From contig CANASS010000003.1 of assembly GCA_947364395.1 (NCBI GenBank), positions 30,969 through 94,968 of the forward strand: DNA of 64,000 bases. Reading direction: 5' to 3'. The notes beneath the pieces are model-generated. The model ran no database searches. It was not told the origin of the DNA and was given only the letters and a program-made list of their open reading frames with translations. Below, piece by piece: positions 26,056 through 35,720 of this stretch. Position 1 is the first letter of the stretch. Each line of letters opens with the position of its first letter. A program made the translations under genes and the position numbers. The stretch is from an uncultured bacterium. GTDB lineage: Bacteria; Bacillota; Clostridia; Oscillospirales; Oscillospiraceae.

Positions 26056-26757
26056 GTGCCGGAGAAACAGCCGTCCGGCTTACACGCCGGACACCGAAAG
26101 CGGATGCGGGAGGAATTCCTGCGCACCGGGGGCGCGGAGATGGAGGAGCACCGTTTGCTGGAGCTGCTGCTGTTCTACGCCATCCCCCAGGGGGACGTGA
26201 ATCCCCTGGCCCACCTGCTGGTGGACCACTTCGGCTCGCTGACCGGGGTGCTTCACGCCACCTACGACCAGCTGGTCAAGGTGAAGGGCGTGGGCCACAA
26301 CACCGCCGTCCTCCTCCAGCTGATCCCCGCCGTGGCGGCCCGGTACATGCGGCAGAATGCCAGCTTTGAACATCAGATCGTAGACCTGTGGCAGCTCCGG
26401 GAGCTGCTGGAGCCCTACTTTTTCGGCCAGCGGGACGAGGTGGCCTATCTGGTGTGCATGGATGGGAACAGCCGCCTGCTGGCCACCCGCAAGCTGGGCG
26501 AGGGGGTGGTGGATACGGTGCAGATCGCCACGCGGAAGGTGCTGGAGGCCGCCCTGGACTGCAACGCCAGCCAGGCGGTGCTGGCCCACAACCATGTGTC
26601 CGGGGTGGCGGTGCCCTCCAACGCGGATGTGGACACCACGCTGCGGCTCAAACGGGTGCTGGCGGAGTCGGTGGGCATCACCCTGGTGGACCACTTGATC
26701 TTTGCCGGGGGAGACATGGTGTCCATGGCCCAGTCCGGCCTGCTTCGGGGCCGGTGA
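26056..26757 (+). CDS. radC: RadC/JAB-domain protein
   Basis: 233 residues: an N-terminal helix-hairpin-helix-type region (HRLLELLLFYAIPQGDVNPLA ... LVKVKGVGHNTAVLLQLIP) and a C-terminal JAB/MPN metalloprotease-like domain with HNHVSG and the SNAD Asp, that is the H-x-H-x10-D metal site. Cell role of RadC remains unclear despite its repair-linked name. GTG 26056 is chosen because AGGAG sits 9 bases upstream; the frame runs back into pyrE without a better site. Confidence 0.88.
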   Translation: MPEKQPSGLHAGHRKRMREEFLRTGGAEMEEHRLLELLLFYAIPQGDVNPLAHLLVDHFGSLTGVLHATYDQLVKVKGVGHNTAVLLQLIPAVAARYMRQNASFEHQIVDLWQLRELLEPYFFGQRDEVAYLVCMDGNSRLLATRKLGEGVVDTVQIATRKVLEAALDCNASQAVLAHNHVSGVAVPSNADVDTTLRLKRVLAESVGITLVDHLIFAGGDMVSMAQSGLLRGR

Positions 26758-26816
26758 GGAGAGGGCTTCTGAGAGCTGACAAATCTTATGGACAAAAAAT
26801 TTATTTTCAGCGCCTG

Positions 26817-26844
26817 TTGATTTTTTGTAAAAATCCAATATAAT
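26817..26844 (+). promoter_or_regulatory. Promoter of ridA
   Basis: -35 TTGATT, 16-bp spacer, consensus -10 TATAAT (26839-26844), in an AT-rich island before ridA. Confidence 0.6.
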
Positions 26845-26876
26845 AGGGATATCTGAAACAACAAGGAGGAGTTCCT

Positions 26877-27251
26877 GTGAACACGACCATTTCCGCCCCC
26901 AACGCCCCCGCCGCCGTAGGCCCCTACTGCCACGCCAAGCTGGCGGGCAATACCCTGTACACCTCCGGCCAGCTGGGGCTGGTCCCCGCCACCGGCGAGC
27001 TGGCCCAAGGGGTGGAGGCCCAGGCCGTTCAGGCTCTGGATAACCTGTCCGCCGTGCTGGCCGCCGTCGGCATGTCCTGCGCCGACGTGGTAAAGACCAC
27101 GGTGTTCCTGGCGGATATCAACGATTTTGCCGCCATCAACGCCATCTACGCCAAGTATTTCCCCGGCGAGGCTCCTGCCCGCTCCTGCGTCCAGGTGGCC
27201 GCCCTGCCCAAGGGGGCCCTGTTTGAGATCGAGGCCGTGGCCGTCAAGTAA
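26877..27251 (+). CDS. ridA: RidA-family enamine/imine deaminase
   Basis: 124 residues. Hydrolyses reactive 2-aminoacrylate-type enamines released by PLP enzymes, protecting other PLP enzymes. The family pattern is complete: AAVGPYCHA, LYTSGQLGLVP, the active-site Arg in APARSCVQV and the final GALFEIEAVAV. GTG start 26877 follows AAGGAGGAG. The window also encodes YgeX, a lyase whose reaction passes through aminoacrylate, so it is a plausible client; the link is inference. Confidence 0.93.
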   Translation: MNTTISAPNAPAAVGPYCHAKLAGNTLYTSGQLGLVPATGELAQGVEAQAVQALDNLSAVLAAVGMSCADVVKTTVFLADINDFAAINAIYAKYFPGEAPARSCVQVAALPKGALFEIEAVAVK

Positions 27252-27271
27252 CGTTCCCCATGGGAAAAGCA

Positions 27272-27313
27272 GCCGGCCCATCCGTCCAAAAGAACGGATG
27301 GGCCGGCGTTTTT
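27272..27313 (+). terminator. Terminator of ridA
   Basis: Perfect 14-bp stem GCCGGCCCATCCGT / ACGGATGGGCCGGC, 8-base loop, then TTTTT. Confidence 0.9.
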
Positions 27314-27325
27314 GTTTTGTCTGGG

Positions 27326-27970
27326 CTATTCCTTCCCGCCCTTGGCCTCCTCCATGTAGCTGTACAGGGTGTATTTGGAGATACCGAAATACTTGCACAC
27401 CCGGCCCCCGGATTTGGTGATGAGAAAGGCCCCCGTGTCGTTGAGAAACCCGATGGCTTTCACCTTTTCCTCCTTGGTCATGAGGGCCACCGGCTTGCCT
27501 ACCCGCTTCACGCTCTGCTCGATGAGCTCGTCCAGCAGGTCGGATACGTTCTGGGTGATGGGCTCCGGGATGTTTTCCGGCTGCTCCGGGGTGGTGGCGG
27601 TGAACTGCCGCAGGTTCTCCTCCATGGCCAGCATCAGGGTGATGTCGTAGTTGATGGAAAAGATGCCGATGGGCTCCTGGCCGTCGTCCCGGATGTAGAC
27701 GGTGGTGGATTTCAGCGTCTTGCCGTCGGCGGTCTTGGTGAGGTAGCTGAACCGGTCCTCCACAGTGCCGCCGCTGAGGGCCTCCAGCACCACGTGGGAG
27801 GGGCCGTCCCCCACCTTGCGGCCGGAGACGTGGCCGTTCTCAATGGCCACAATGGAGCTGTCCGGGTCGTTGCTCTGGAGGTCGTGGATGACCACCTCGC
27901 AGCTGGGCCCGAACTGGGCGGACAGGGCCTTGGCCAGCCGGAACAGGAATTGAAGCATGGACGCGTCCAA
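27326..27970 (-). CDS. YheO/DauR-like PAS-HTH transcription regulator
   Basis: 214 residues. N-terminal PAS-like domain of the YheO family (CEVVIHDLQSNDPDSSIVAI ... GIFSINYDITLM) and a C-terminal helix-turn-helix (GRVCKYFGISKYTLYSYM). DauR of this family controls D-amino acid use; ligands elsewhere are unknown. TTG 27970 is chosen because AGGTGAT lies 6 bases before it; ATG 27958 is the alternative. It faces ridA tail to tail. Confidence 0.82.
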   Translation of the reverse strand: MDASMLQFLFRLAKALSAQFGPSCEVVIHDLQSNDPDSSIVAIENGHVSGRKVGDGPSHVVLEALSGGTVEDRFSYLTKTADGKTLKSTTVYIRDDGQEPIGIFSINYDITLMLAMEENLRQFTATTPEQPENIPEPITQNVSDLLDELIEQSVKRVGKPVALMTKEEKVKAIGFLNDTGAFLITKSGGRVCKYFGISKYTLYSYMEEAKGGKE

Positions 27971-28005
27971 CTGAAATCACCTCATTCGCCTTGAAAATTA
28001 CGGAC

Positions 28006-28034
28006 ATTATATCACAGGCTCGAAGCGTTTGCAA
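28006..28034 (-). promoter_or_regulatory. Promoter of the YheO-like regulator gene
   Basis: On the minus strand: -35 TTGCAA (28034-28029), 17-bp spacer, consensus -10 TATAAT (28011-28006). Confidence 0.7.
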
Positions 28035-28067
28035 GAAATAATATGTGGCCAAAAAATTTTTTTGGTG

Positions 28068-28101
28068 AAAAGCGGGACGGGGCCTTCGAGCCCCGTCCCG
28101 T
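28068..28101 (-). terminator. Terminator after uxaB
   Basis: Stem CGGGACGGGGC / GCCCCGTCCCG; read on the minus strand it is followed by CTTTT. It lies about 105 bp after the uxaB stop. Confidence 0.75.
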
Positions 28102-28205
28102 TAATTTAGTTGGAAGCCGCGTCCTGATCCTCCAGGCGGCGGATATGGCGCACCACCGGGACGGCCGCAGGCCGGCGCAGACGTTTGGAGACCTGCTCCA
28201 TGGCC

Positions 28206-29699
28206 TTACAGGCAGGCGGCAAATGCGGCCTTGGCTCCCTGCTCCCGGATGAGCTTCAGGGCGGATATCACCGCAGGCTCAAAGCCCACCACCTGCGTCA
28301 GGTCCTGGCCCCACATCCGCTGGTTGGCCATGACGGCGTGGACCAGCTCCTCGGCGGAGTCCTCCCGGTGCTCCCAGTAGAACTCCAGCACCCAGCGGTC
28401 GTCGGAGCAGAGGTACTCGTTTCCCTTGGGGCGGCGGCACACCAGCCCCTTGTCGTTCAGCTCCTGAATCTCGTTGGAGAAAAAGGCGATATAGGCGGCG
28501 AAGCTGGTGGTGAGGCAGGCGGGGAGCCGGCCGGTCTTTTCGATATACTCCAAAAAGCTGGGCATGTTCCGGGCCCGCCACTTGGAGGTGGAGTTCAGGG
28601 AGATGGACATGAGCTCGTGGTCCACGAAGGGGTTGTTGAAGCGGTCCTGGACGGCGGAGGCGAAGCCCTCCAGGTCCTTCTTGTCCAGGGGCAGGGTGGG
28701 GATGACCTCCTCGTAGAGCATCTTGTTCATGAAGCCCCGGACGGCGTCGTCCTGCATACAGTCCCGGACGATGTCAAAGCCCGCCAGGTAGGCCCCCAGC
28801 ACAAAGCCGGTGTGGGCGCCGTTCAAAATGCGCACCTTCCGCTTCTTATACGGGGTCACGTCGGGCGCCACCGGGCAGTTGAGCCCCGCTTTTTTGAAGG
28901 GCAGCTTCTCCTCCAGCCAGGCCGGGCCCTCGATGTTCCACACGCCGAACACCTCGCCTACGTCGATGAGCTCGTCGCGGTAGCCGTTGGCCTCCTCCAT
29001 CCTGGCCGCCTCCTCCGGGTCCTTCACCCGGCCGGGGACGATGCGGTCCACCAGGGTGGAGCAGAAAGTGCAGTCCTCGTTGACGTACTTCCTGAAGCCG
29101 TCCTCCAGCCCCCACTGGTCCACGTACTGGTTGACGCACTTCAGCAGCTCCTTGCCGTTGTTGTCGATGAGCTCGCAGGACAGGATCACCAGCCCGCCCC
29201 TGCCCGCCTGCCAGCGCCGGTACAGCACCTGGGTGAGCTTGCCGGGGAAGGAGGCGGCGGGGGCGTCGTCCAGATTGCAGACGGGGTCGTAGACGATGCC
29301 CGCCTCGGTGGTGTTGGACACCACGTACTCCAGATCGTCGGAGACGGCCACGGCCATCATGGCCTCAAAGCCCTCTTTCTCGTAGGGGTTCAGGCACCGG
29401 GACACGGAGGAGATCACCCGCTTGGCGTCCACCTTTTCCCCGTTCTCCCGGCCCCGGAGGTAGAGGGTGTACAGCCCCTCCTGCTGGTTGATGAGCTGGG
29501 CCAGACCGGGGGCGATGGGCTGGACCAGCACGCACTTGCCGTTCCACCCGGCCCTCTCGTTGGACACGTCGAACCAGTAGTTCACAAAGGCCCGCAGGAA
29601 GTTGCCCTCCCCGAACTGGAGCACCTTTTCCGGCGCACTCTCCAGGACGTATCCCTGATAGCCGGACTCTTTCAGAGTTTGATAGCTGAGCTGTTTCAT
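28206..29699 (-). CDS. uxaB: Tagaturonate reductase (altronate oxidoreductase)
   Basis: 497-residue mannitol-dehydrogenase-family enzyme that reduces D-tagaturonate to D-altronate with NADH in galacturonate breakdown. The N-terminus GEGNFLRAFVNYWFD is the dinucleotide-binding signature of this family, and NGAHTGFVLGAYLAG and DHELMSISLNSTSK carry the conserved catalytic region. It lies just downstream of uxaA on the same strand, and the pair is divergent from a LacI-type regulator gene. ATG has AAGG upstream. Confidence 0.92.
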   Translation of the reverse strand: MKQLSYQTLKESGYQGYVLESAPEKVLQFGEGNFLRAFVNYWFDVSNERAGWNGKCVLVQPIAPGLAQLINQQEGLYTLYLRGRENGEKVDAKRVISSVSRCLNPYEKEGFEAMMAVAVSDDLEYVVSNTTEAGIVYDPVCNLDDAPAASFPGKLTQVLYRRWQAGRGGLVILSCELIDNNGKELLKCVNQYVDQWGLEDGFRKYVNEDCTFCSTLVDRIVPGRVKDPEEAARMEEANGYRDELIDVGEVFGVWNIEGPAWLEEKLPFKKAGLNCPVAPDVTPYKKRKVRILNGAHTGFVLGAYLAGFDIVRDCMQDDAVRGFMNKMLYEEVIPTLPLDKKDLEGFASAVQDRFNNPFVDHELMSISLNSTSKWRARNMPSFLEYIEKTGRLPACLTTSFAAYIAFFSNEIQELNDKGLVCRRPKGNEYLCSDDRWVLEFYWEHREDSAEELVHAVMANQRMWGQDLTQVVGFEPAVISALKLIREQGAKAAFAACL

Positions 29700-29720
29700 G
29701 ATAATTTCCCGCCTTCCTTT

Positions 29721-31202
29721 TTAAAGTGTAACGCCCTGCTTGAAGATCGCCATGTCGTGGAAGCCGGCCTCTTCCGCCTTGACCTCCCTGCCGGAGGCCA
29801 CCTCCACCACGTAGTCGAACAGCTTGCGGCCCAGATCGGCCACCGTGCCATCCTCCACCAGTCCGCCGCAGTCGAAGTCGATCCAATTCCGCTTTTTCTC
29901 CGCCAGGGCGGAGTTGCTGGAGATCTTCACCGTGGGCACCGGGGAGGCGAAGGGGGTCCCCCGGCCTGTGGTGAACAGCACGATGTGGGCCCCGGAGGCC
30001 GCCAGGGCGGTGGAGGCCACCAGGTCGTTGCCGGGGGCGCTGAGCAGGTTCAGCCCCTGCCGGTACACCGGCTCGCCGTAGGCCAGCACGCCGGAGACCG
30101 GGGCGCTGCCCGACTTCTGCGTGCAGCCCAGGGATTTGTCCTCCAGGGTGGTGATGCCTCCCTTTTTGTTGCCGGGGGAGGGGTTCTCGTAGATGGTCTG
30201 ATTGTGGCTGGTGAAATAGTTCTTGAAGCCGTTGATGAGGCTGACGGTGTCGGCAAACAAGCGCTCGTTCTCGCAGCGGTTCATCAGCAGGGTCTCCGCG
30301 CCGAACATCTCGGGCACCTCGGTGAGGATGGTGGTCCCCCCCTTGGAGATCAGCAGGTCGGAGAAAGCCCCCACGGTGGGGTTGGCGGTGATGCCGGACA
30401 GGCCGTCCGAGCCGCCGCACTTCATGCCCACCACCAGCTCGCCGCAGCTGATGGGCTCCCGGCGGAACCGGCCCGCGTACCGGGCCAGCTGCTCCACCAG
30501 GGCCGCGCCGTCGGCGACCTCGTCCTCCGACTCCTGGCACACCAGGAACTTTACCCGGTCCTCGTTCCAGGGGCCGATGTAGGGCTTGAGCACGTCGATA
30601 TTGCTGTTCTCGCATCCCAGACCCAGCACCAGCACGCCCCCGGCGTTGGGGTGGTTGATGAGCCCGGCTAAAATCTTCCGGGTGTTCTCCTGGTCCTCCC
30701 CCATCTGAGAGCAGCCGTAGGGGTGGGGGAAGGCGTAGATCCCGTCGATGGTCCCCGTCTTGAACCGCTGGGCCTGCCGCTCGATGGCCCGGGCCACGTC
30801 GTTTACACAGCCCACGGTGGGGATGATCCAGATCTCGTTGCGCACCGCCGCCCGGCCGTCCTCCCGTCGGTAGCCCTGGAACAGCAGGTCGTCGGTGGGG
30901 GGCAGGGGGGCGTTGTCCGGCTCATAGCTGTACTCCAGTACGCCCCCCAGGCCGGTTTTGACGTTGTGGGTGTGCGCCCACCCCCCGGCGGGGATGTTCT
31001 CCTTGGCCACGCCGATGGGCGCCCCGTACTTGATTACAGCCCCGCCCGCGGGGATGTGGGCCAGGGCGAACTTGTGCCCCTGGGGGATGTCCTCCAGCAG
31101 GGTGACGGGCTGGCCGTCCACCTGGAGGGTGGTCCCGGCGGACAAGGGCGTCAAAGCCACCGCCACCAGGTCGCTGGGATGGATCTTGATAAAGGTTTTC
31201 AT
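29721..31202 (-). CDS. uxaA: Altronate dehydratase
   Basis: 493 residues. Dehydrates D-altronate to 2-keto-3-deoxygluconate. N-terminal SAF-like domain (FIKIHPSDLVAVALTPL ... VKTGLGGVLEYSYEPDNAPL) and a long C-terminal UxaA domain with GCSQMGEDQENT, LGLGCENSNID, GMKCGGSDG and the RGTP-type end. ATG 31202 has GAAGGTGA upstream; the frame continues to 31322 but crosses the operator and promoter, so the longer start is rejected. First gene of the uxaA-uxaB operon. Confidence 0.93.
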   Translation of the reverse strand: MKTFIKIHPSDLVAVALTPLSAGTTLQVDGQPVTLLEDIPQGHKFALAHIPAGGAVIKYGAPIGVAKENIPAGGWAHTHNVKTGLGGVLEYSYEPDNAPLPPTDDLLFQGYRREDGRAAVRNEIWIIPTVGCVNDVARAIERQAQRFKTGTIDGIYAFPHPYGCSQMGEDQENTRKILAGLINHPNAGGVLVLGLGCENSNIDVLKPYIGPWNEDRVKFLVCQESEDEVADGAALVEQLARYAGRFRREPISCGELVVGMKCGGSDGLSGITANPTVGAFSDLLISKGGTTILTEVPEMFGAETLLMNRCENERLFADTVSLINGFKNYFTSHNQTIYENPSPGNKKGGITTLEDKSLGCTQKSGSAPVSGVLAYGEPVYRQGLNLLSAPGNDLVASTALAASGAHIVLFTTGRGTPFASPVPTVKISSNSALAEKKRNWIDFDCGGLVEDGTVADLGRKLFDYVVEVASGREVKAEEAGFHDMAIFKQGVTL

Positions 31203-31298
31203 GGATACTTCACCTTCCCATTTCCTGTTTTTTTGATGTGCGATTGGCAATAAAATGAAACTTCTTTCATCGGGTACGCCGGAGAAAAGCATACTGGA

Positions 31299-31314
31299 AT
31301 GTAAGCTCTTACAT
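31299..31314. promoter_or_regulatory. LacI-family operator at the uxaA promoter
   Basis: Perfect inverted repeat ATGTAAG-CT-CTTACAT, the TGTAAnnnTTACA form typical of LacI/GalR operators. It lies directly downstream of the uxaA -10 box, over the likely start of transcription, as a repressor site should. Confidence 0.75.
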
Positions 31315-31317
31315 GAA

Positions 31318-31346
31318 ATCATACCGCTCCCTGTTTAAAATGTCAA
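31318..31346 (-). promoter_or_regulatory. Promoter of uxaA-uxaB
   Basis: On the minus strand: -35 TTGACA (31346-31341), 17-bp spacer, -10 TATGAT (31323-31318). Confidence 0.8.
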
Positions 31347-31431
31347 TATACCTTGAATAGGAATGGGAGGATTTTTGATAATTTTGGTGATATGCACAAA
31401 ATTGAACGGGATAGCTTGTGAGAACTGGCAA

Positions 31432-31460
31432 TTGAAATGGGGAGCCCGGCGGCGTATCAT
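31432..31460 (+). promoter_or_regulatory. Promoter of the LacI regulator gene
   Basis: -35 TTGAAA (31432-31437), 17-bp spacer, -10 TATCAT (31455-31460), about 40 bp before the GTG start. Confidence 0.7.
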
Positions 31461-31466
31461 AAAATC

Positions 31467-32501
<1,035 letters not shown>

Positions 32502-32792
32502 AAGAAGCGTGAAGAAGCGGGACTTGGACCGAAGCGAGGCCGAGCGCAGGGCGGCAGAACCGCCCGCAGACCAGGCCGAGGCGAAGGGAAAGTGCGCGAG
32601 CGGTCCGGCCGGTTCGCGGCGTGACAAAAAAATCAGCGAGCTTCTGGAGCGGCTGTACACAAGAGGTGTGACAAAACGGGAGAGGCTTCAGCCTCTCCCG
32701 TTTTGCCGTCCAATGAACACCGCTAGGCGAAAACAGCCTATCTGCGTTGTCGCAGTCTGTTCCTTTCTCCGCCGGGACGGCGGACGGCGGGG
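32502..32792. other. 291-bp region after the LacI gene
   Basis: A GTG-initiated open frame (32509 onward, KKRDLDRSEAERRAAEPP) runs through Arg/Glu/Ala-rich sequence and then straight through the terminator at 32673, so it is unlikely to be a real gene. The DNA is repetitive in GAGGCC/GCGAGG-like units. Otherwise only the terminator is seen. Confidence 0.4.
32673..32704. terminator. Bidirectional terminator
   Basis: Perfect 14-bp stem AAAACGGGAGAGGC / GCCTCTCCCGTTTT with a TTCA loop, between the LacI gene (plus) and the AraC gene (minus). A on one side and T on the other let it work both ways. Confidence 0.88.
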
Positions 32793-33644
32793 TCAGTCCC
32801 CGCCCTTGTTATGCAGCCGCCACTCTCTGGGGGAGACGCCGTACCGCTTTTTGAACGCCCGGGAGAAGTGGAGCTGGTTGGGGTAGCCGCAGGCGGCGGC
32901 GATCTCCCCAATGGGGGCCTTGCCGCTCTTCATCTGCTCCGCCGCCTTGGACAGCCGCAGGCGGATCAAAAATTCCTGGGGCGGACAGCCCATGCTCTCC
33001 TTGAACAGCTTGCTGAAATAGCTCCGGTTGAGCTTGCAGACATCCGCCACCTCCTCCACCGTCAGCTCCCGCTGGTAATTGTGTTCCATGAAGGTCACCG
33101 CCTCCTGGATGTAGAAGTCCTGGAGGCGGGCCCCCCACACCTCCTTTCGGGTGGCGGAAGATTGGATCAGGGCGTCCAGAAACAGGCACAGATGTCCAAT
33201 GAGGTTCAGGGTGGAGGCCTTGGCGTGGTCGGCGATATACAGCATGGAGTCCTCCACCGGCTTGGCCAGGGCGGTGGTCTTGGACTGGTAGATGGGCTGG
33301 GCGGAGGAGAGTCCGGCGGCGTTGAGGTACTGGGGGGCGCGCAGGCCGTCGAACTCCAGCCAGACGTACTTCCAGGGGTCGTGCTGGTCGGCGAAATAGG
33401 TGTTCACCAGGCCGGGGCAGATGAGGAAGCCCTGTCCGGCCCCCAGGTGATACCGCCGGGTGGCCCCCTTGGCGTCGCTGGCGTCCAGGCAGCCCTTGCC
33501 CGAGATCACATAGTGGAACAAAAAGTGGTTGCGCACGAATGGGCCGAAGGAGTGCAGCGGGGCGCACTGTTCCCAGCCAAACTGGAACAGCCGCAGGTCC
33601 AGAAAATTCTCGTTGGGAAAGATGGAAAAGGAAAAATCATCCAT
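32793..33644 (-). CDS. AraC-family transcription regulator
   Basis: 283 residues: N-terminal cupin-type sensor (FLFHYVISGKGCLDASD ... GQGFLICPGLVNTYFAD) and a C-terminal double HTH (LTVEEVADVCKLNRSYFSKLFKE, IGEIAAACGYPNQLHFSRAFKK). Typical of sugar-responsive AraC regulators. It lies 18 bp after the HAD gene on the same strand, probably co-transcribed. Target unknown. Confidence 0.9.
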   Translation of the reverse strand: MDDFSFSIFPNENFLDLRLFQFGWEQCAPLHSFGPFVRNHFLFHYVISGKGCLDASDAKGATRRYHLGAGQGFLICPGLVNTYFADQHDPWKYVWLEFDGLRAPQYLNAAGLSSAQPIYQSKTTALAKPVEDSMLYIADHAKASTLNLIGHLCLFLDALIQSSATRKEVWGARLQDFYIQEAVTFMEHNYQRELTVEEVADVCKLNRSYFSKLFKESMGCPPQEFLIRLRLSKAAEQMKSGKAPIGEIAAACGYPNQLHFSRAFKKRYGVSPREWRLHNKGGD

Positions 33645-33662
33645 GGCCTGACGCCTCCCTGG

Positions 33663-34367
33663 CTATCCGCACACAAACCGGATCAGGTCGTCAAAGCCGC
33701 CGTGGGGCCAGGCGTTCAGGTCCTTCCCCTCCTTGTTGATGAGGCAGCTGGTGATGAGGAACACCCCCATCCCCGCCTCAGCCGCGGCGGTGTCTTCCGT
33801 CATGTCGTTGCCCACCATGAGGCATTCCTCCCCCCGCAGGCCCAGCCGGTCCAGGATATCCCGGTAGTAGCCAACGCTGGGCTTGCAGAACCGGCTGTTC
33901 TCATAGGTGGTGACCAGCTCGAAATCGGCGGGCTTCAGCCCCGCCCAGCTCAGGCGGCTCCGGGTGGCCGCGGCGGGGAAGATGGGGTTGGTGGCCAGCA
34001 CCACCCGGCGGCCCGAAGCCTTGACGGCCTCCACGGCCTGGGCCGCCAGGGGGTCGTATCCGCAGAACTGCCTGGCCCGCTGGAACTCGTTGGCGTAGAA
34101 CGCCTCGAACACAGGCTGGTCCGCCAGGGCCTCCGGCCCGAAGGCCTGGGCGAACTTGGCCCAGAAGGCCTCCTCGTTGAGGCGGCTCCCGTCGTTTTTC
34201 ACCATGGCGGCGGTGCCGGCCCAGACCATGTCGATGAGCGCTTTGGGGTCATAGCCCAGAGGCGCCATCTTTTCGGTCAGCAGCTGGAAGTAGCCGTTGG
34301 TGAACCTCTCCATGTCCATAGGCAGCAGGGTGCCGTCCAGGTCGAACAGTACGTTTTTGATTTCCAT
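33663..34367 (-). CDS. HAD-family hydrolase
   Basis: 234 residues with all four HAD motifs: DLDGTLLP (nucleophile Asp), ATNP, the Lys in FCKPSVGYY and GNDMTED. Likely a small-molecule phosphatase; the cap domain is helical (type C1). Substrate not predictable. ATG has GGGAGAG upstream. First of a two-gene unit with the AraC regulator. Confidence 0.87.
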   Translation of the reverse strand: MEIKNVLFDLDGTLLPMDMERFTNGYFQLLTEKMAPLGYDPKALIDMVWAGTAAMVKNDGSRLNEEAFWAKFAQAFGPEALADQPVFEAFYANEFQRARQFCGYDPLAAQAVEAVKASGRRVVLATNPIFPAAATRSRLSWAGLKPADFELVTTYENSRFCKPSVGYYRDILDRLGLRGEECLMVGNDMTEDTAAAEAGMGVFLITSCLINKEGKDLNAWPHGGFDDLIRFVCG

Positions 34368-34429
34368 ATGCGTTCTCTCCCGAATTCCGTATTTTAATCA
34401 GTATACAGGAAAAGCGGCCCGTTGGCAAG

Positions 34430-34469
34430 AAAAAAGCCGGACGCCCTGCGAGGAGGCGTCCGGGCTTTT
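34430..34469 (-). terminator. Terminator after the RpiR gene
   Basis: Stem GCCGGACGCC / GGCGTCCGGGC flanked by A6 on the left and TTTT on the right, so it can act on both strands; it serves the minus-strand RpiR gene. Confidence 0.75.
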
Positions 34470-34487
34470 GACAGGTTTGGCGGGGCG

Positions 34488-35351
34488 TCAAGCGGTGCCC
34501 AGCGTGTGGGCCGCCGCCGGGGCGGCCAGGGTTCCGGACAGCTGGCTCAAACAGCACTCGTAGGCGCTGTTGGCGTAGGCGGTGAACAGGATGTCGATGA
34601 TGTTCAGCTGGGAGACGTGGGAGGACATGGCGCCTCCGCAGAGAGGAACCCCGTCGTCGGTGGTGTACAGGCGGTAGTCGGACAGCTCCGCCACCGGGGA
34701 GCCCATGTGGCGGGTGATGGCGATGATGGGGGTGCCCTGCTGCCGGAGGGCCTTCATGCACTCGACGACCTCTAGCGTCTCCCCGGAGTAGGACACCACG
34801 ATGGCCAGATCGTCCTTGTAGGCGTTCTGGGCCTGTAACAGCTGGGCGTGCCAGTCGTCGTTAACCACGCAGGGCTTGTTCAGCCGCAGGAGCTTCAAAT
34901 TCAGGTCCCGGGCGGCGCACAGCGAGGTCCCCAGGCCGAAGAGCAGCACCGTCCTGGATTCCCGCAGCAGGTCCACACAGCGCTGGAGCGTGCCGGTGTC
35001 GATGAAGTTTTTGCTGTCCTCCAGGGACATGATGTTTTTGTAGGTCACCTTGTCCACGATGTCGTCCAGGCTGTCGGACTGGGTGATCTCCCGGCGCTCC
35101 TGGCCCCGGTTCATCCGGCGCACCGCCACTTCGCAGGTCACCGCCTGCCGGAATTCCTTGTAGCCGGCGAAGCCGATGCGCTGGCACATGCGGATGATGG
35201 TGGACGGGGAGGCGAAGGTCCTTTCCGCCAGCTGGTGAATGGACAGCTCCATGGCTTCCCCCTGGTGGCTCAGCAGGTAGTCGGAGACGGCCCGCTCCGT
35301 GGCGCTCATGGAGCCTTGGCTCTCCTTCAGCCGGAGCAGCGCGCTTTTCAT
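34488..35351 (-). CDS. RpiR-family transcription regulator (HTH + SIS)
   Basis: 287 residues. N-terminal HTH_6 domain (about 1-77; LAERTFASPSTIIRMCQRIGFAGYKEF) and a SIS phosphosugar-binding domain (about 125-260; VLLFGLGTSLCAARDL, IVVSYSGETLEVVECMK). Probably senses a sugar phosphate. ATG 35351 follows AGGAGAGAGG; the frame continues upstream for 49 Arg/Ala-rich residues that look like GC-rich leader, so the longer start is rejected. Confidence 0.88.
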   Translation of the reverse strand: MKSALLRLKESQGSMSATERAVSDYLLSHQGEAMELSIHQLAERTFASPSTIIRMCQRIGFAGYKEFRQAVTCEVAVRRMNRGQERREITQSDSLDDIVDKVTYKNIMSLEDSKNFIDTGTLQRCVDLLRESRTVLLFGLGTSLCAARDLNLKLLRLNKPCVVNDDWHAQLLQAQNAYKDDLAIVVSYSGETLEVVECMKALRQQGTPIIAITRHMGSPVAELSDYRLYTTDDGVPLCGGAMSSHVSQLNIIDILFTAYANSAYECCLSQLSGTLAAPAAAHTLGTA

Positions 35352-35720
35352 GGTCCCTCTCTCCTCTCCAAACGCGCCCGCCCGCCGAGCGGGGGCGTCC
35401 GCCTGCCTCTGAAAAAAACGCCCCTGCCGCCGTGCTCTCCTGCCTGGGCGGCGTGCTGCCGCCATATCGGGTGGGTCACGTGTGGCCTGGACGTTCATTC
35501 AAAGCTGAAAAAGTAAAAACCTTCCTTTTCTTTACATTGAGTATACGCCTAAAACTCCCTGGTGTCAAGAAAATTTCCAAAAGTTTCATATTTTTCGACA
35601 TGGTTCCCATTGGATGTGTGCAGTTCCGACAACTTTGCTTTGAAATTTTCTTTCTCTTTCGTCAATTTCTGAAAATGAAGAAAAATTAACTCTTTGAAAT
35701 AAGCCCCGCGGAGGGCTCGC
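35352..35720. other. 369-bp intergenic region upstream of the RpiR gene
   Basis: The half next to the RpiR gene is GC-rich; the other half is AT-rich and carries the RpiR promoter. The implied leader is about 180 nt. No gene or clear terminator is seen; the iron-ADH gene ends at its far side. Confidence 0.5.
35540..35568 (-). promoter_or_regulatory. Promoter of the RpiR gene
   Basis: On the minus strand: -35 TTGACA (35568-35563), 17-bp spacer, -10 TATACT (35545-35540). Strong match. Confidence 0.75.

Noticed and set aside
28106..28201. 31-codon minus-strand frame directly after uxaB (MEQVSKRLRRP start)
   Set aside because: It begins 4 bases after the uxaB stop but has no clear ribosome site and no recognisable relatives; it may be an eroded extension of the uxaB C-terminus.
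32509..32886. GTG-initiated Arg/Glu-rich open frame after the LacI gene
   Set aside because: It reads straight through a strong bidirectional terminator and into the AraC gene on the other strand.
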